64,000 nucleotides of DNA, from positions 4,336,954 to 4,400,953 of the forward strand of contig NZ_AP023213.1 in the NCBI RefSeq assembly GCF_014218275.1, written 5' to 3'. This document shows, piece by piece, positions 63,131 through 64,000 of this stretch. The position numbers and the translations under genes are program-made. Numbering within the stretch: the stretch's first letter is position 1; each line of letters begins with the position of its first letter. Origin of the DNA: Citrifermentans bremense (GTDB lineage: Bacteria > Desulfobacterota > Desulfuromonadia > Geobacterales > Geobacteraceae). The notes beneath the pieces were generated by a model that had not been told where the DNA came from, searched no databases, and saw only the letters and a list, made by a program, of their open reading frames with translations.

Positions 63131-63159
63131 TTGACACCTGTGGGCAAAAAGCTTAGTAT
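63131..63159 (+). promoter_or_regulatory. radA promoter
   Basis: A -35 box TTGACA (63131-63136) and a -10 box TAGTAT (63154-63159) are 17 bases apart, ahead of a short G/C hairpin and the radA start at 63201. Confidence 0.75.
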
Positions 63160-63200
63160 TGCGTAGTTTTTGCCCCGTTCGGGGTGCGGGGACGGGGGAT

Positions 63201-64000
63201 ATGGCCAAGGTAAAAGTAAAGACAGGGTTCGTCTGTTCCGAGTGCGGCGCGGATTACCCGAAGTGGCAGGGACACTGCACCGCCTGCGACGCCTGGAGCA
63301 CCATCAAGGAGGTCCGGCTCGGATCCGAGCGCTCGGCGCGGCGCGAAGGTTTCGCGGGTGCCACCTCTTCGGTGACCCTTCTTTCCCAGGTCGAGTGCAG
63401 CGAAAAGGCCCGCTTTTCCAGCGGCAGCGAGGAGTTCGACCGGGTCCTGGGCGGTGGCTTCGTCCCCGGCTCGGTGATCCTGATCGGGGGGGACCCCGGC
63501 GCCGGGAAGAGCACCATCCTTTTGCAGACCATGTGCTTTGCCGCCGCCTCCAAGGAGGTGCTCTACGTCTCGGGCGAAGAGTCGCTGCAGCAGATCGCCG
63601 GGCGCGCAAGGAGGCTTCAGCTTCCCCTGGACCGGGTGAAGATGCTGGCCGAAAGCTCGGTGGAAGCGGTCCTGGAGGCCGCGAAGTCCGAGCGCCCCGA
63701 GGTGGTGGTGATCGATTCGATCCAGGTGATGCAGTCCGCAGCGCTGGAGGCGGCGCCCGGAGGGGTGTCCCAGGTGCGCGAGTGCGCAGCCGCGCTCACC
63801 TGCTACGCCAAGACCTCCGGGGTGGTGCTGATCATGGTCGGGCACGTAACGAAGGACCAGTCTCTGGCCGGCCCCATGACCCTCTCCCACATGGTCGACA
63901 CCCAGGTGATGCTCTCCTCCACCGAGGACTCACGGTACCGGCTGATGCGCACCACGAAGAACCGCTTCGGTCCCGTGAACGAACTGGGGGTCTTCGCCAT
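63201..64000 (+). CDS. radA: DNA repair protein RadA, 5' part (incomplete at window end)
   Basis: The frame from the ATG at 63201 is open to the window edge (about 266 codons). It has the N-terminal C4 zinc finger (VCSECGADYPKWQGHCTACD), the Walker A motif IGGDPGAGKSTILLQTM, the Walker B region VVVIDSIQVM and the RadA-specific KNRFG (TTKNRFGPVNELG). RadA is a RecA-like helicase aiding recombination intermediate processing. The C-terminal Lon-like domain lies outside the window. Confidence 0.95.
   Translation, partial: MAKVKVKTGFVCSECGADYPKWQGHCTACDAWSTIKEVRLGSERSARREGFAGATSSVTLLSQVECSEKARFSSGSEEFDRVLGGGFVPGSVILIGGDPGAGKSTILLQTMCFAAASKEVLYVSGEESLQQIAGRARRLQLPLDRVKMLAESSVEAVLEAAKSERPEVVVIDSIQVMQSAALEAAPGGVSQVRECAAALTCYAKTSGVVLIMVGHVTKDQSLAGPMTLSHMVDTQVMLSSTEDSRYRLMRTTKNRFGPVNELGVFA

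Overview
The window looks like chromosomal DNA of a Geobacter-type deltaproteobacterium (Desulfuromonadota; Geobacter/Citrifermentans/Geomonas group). The reasons are high G+C coding sequence, a small multihaem c-type cytochrome beside a haem-binding sensor, ResB/CcsA cytochrome c maturation genes, an F-type ATPase split into an atpIBE block and an atpF'FHAGDC block, GEMM-I riboswitches of the form common in Geobacter, HDOD, HD-GYP and PilZ signalling proteins, and an AhpD-like gene with an in-frame UGA that reads as a selenoprotein. Species is not determined.

Layout. 1-1601: end of an AtpZ-like gene, then atpI, atpB, atpE and a terminator. 1.7-9.7 kb: PHP phosphatase, DMT exporter, release factor 3, PilZ protein, TatD nuclease, rubrerythrin-like protein, lytic transglycosylase and a sigma-54 response regulator. 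10.0-15.2 kb: chemotaxis operon cheW-cheA-cheR-HDOD-cheB. 15.2-18.5 kb: a coupled small ORF and GAF gene, a membrane retropepsin-like protease and a MATE transporter. 18.6-26.5 kb: atpC-D-G-A-H-F-F' and then parB-parA, all on the minus strand. 26.7-31.2 kb: three-haem cytochrome, membrane haem-PAS sensor, RRM protein, uvrC. 31.2-43.3 kb: mglB-mglA polarity switch, phosphohexomutase, cyclophilin, resB/ccsA separated by a repeat-flanked GxxExxY nuclease cassette, def, ACT-domain protein, ftsK, RNase J and plsC. 43.5-46.4 kb: ssb, then an A+T-richer two-gene island (TcmP and its three-Cys partner). 46.4-51 kb: YajG-like lipoprotein, membrane protein, PATAN-HDOD protein, acetyltransferase and a hypothetical gene. 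51.2-54.7 kb: a sigma-70-like promoter, two nearly identical tandem GEMM-I riboswitches, an L,D-transpeptidase with SPOR domain, a Braun-lipoprotein-like alanine-zipper lipoprotein ending in lysine, and a second L,D-transpeptidase. 55.0-64 kb: AhpD-like selenoprotein, MATE transporter, methyltransferase, fabH, HEAT-repeat proteins, HD-GYP protein, and the 5' part of radA.

The most interesting parts are these: (1) the riboswitch/L,D-transpeptidase/Lpp-like cluster, which could be a cyclic-dinucleotide-controlled system tethering the outer membrane to peptidoglycan; (2) the selenoprotein gene at 55064-55318, which ordinary ORF calling misses, with a CxxU motif and a hairpin after the UGA whose apical loop is GGUC; (3) the tcmP/three-Cys pair; and (4) a family of about 110-bp imperfect palindromes, two copies of which bracket the GxxExxY gene inside the cytochrome-maturation locus, with one solo copy and one degenerate copy elsewhere. 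All function calls come from reading the sequence only; no database search was run.
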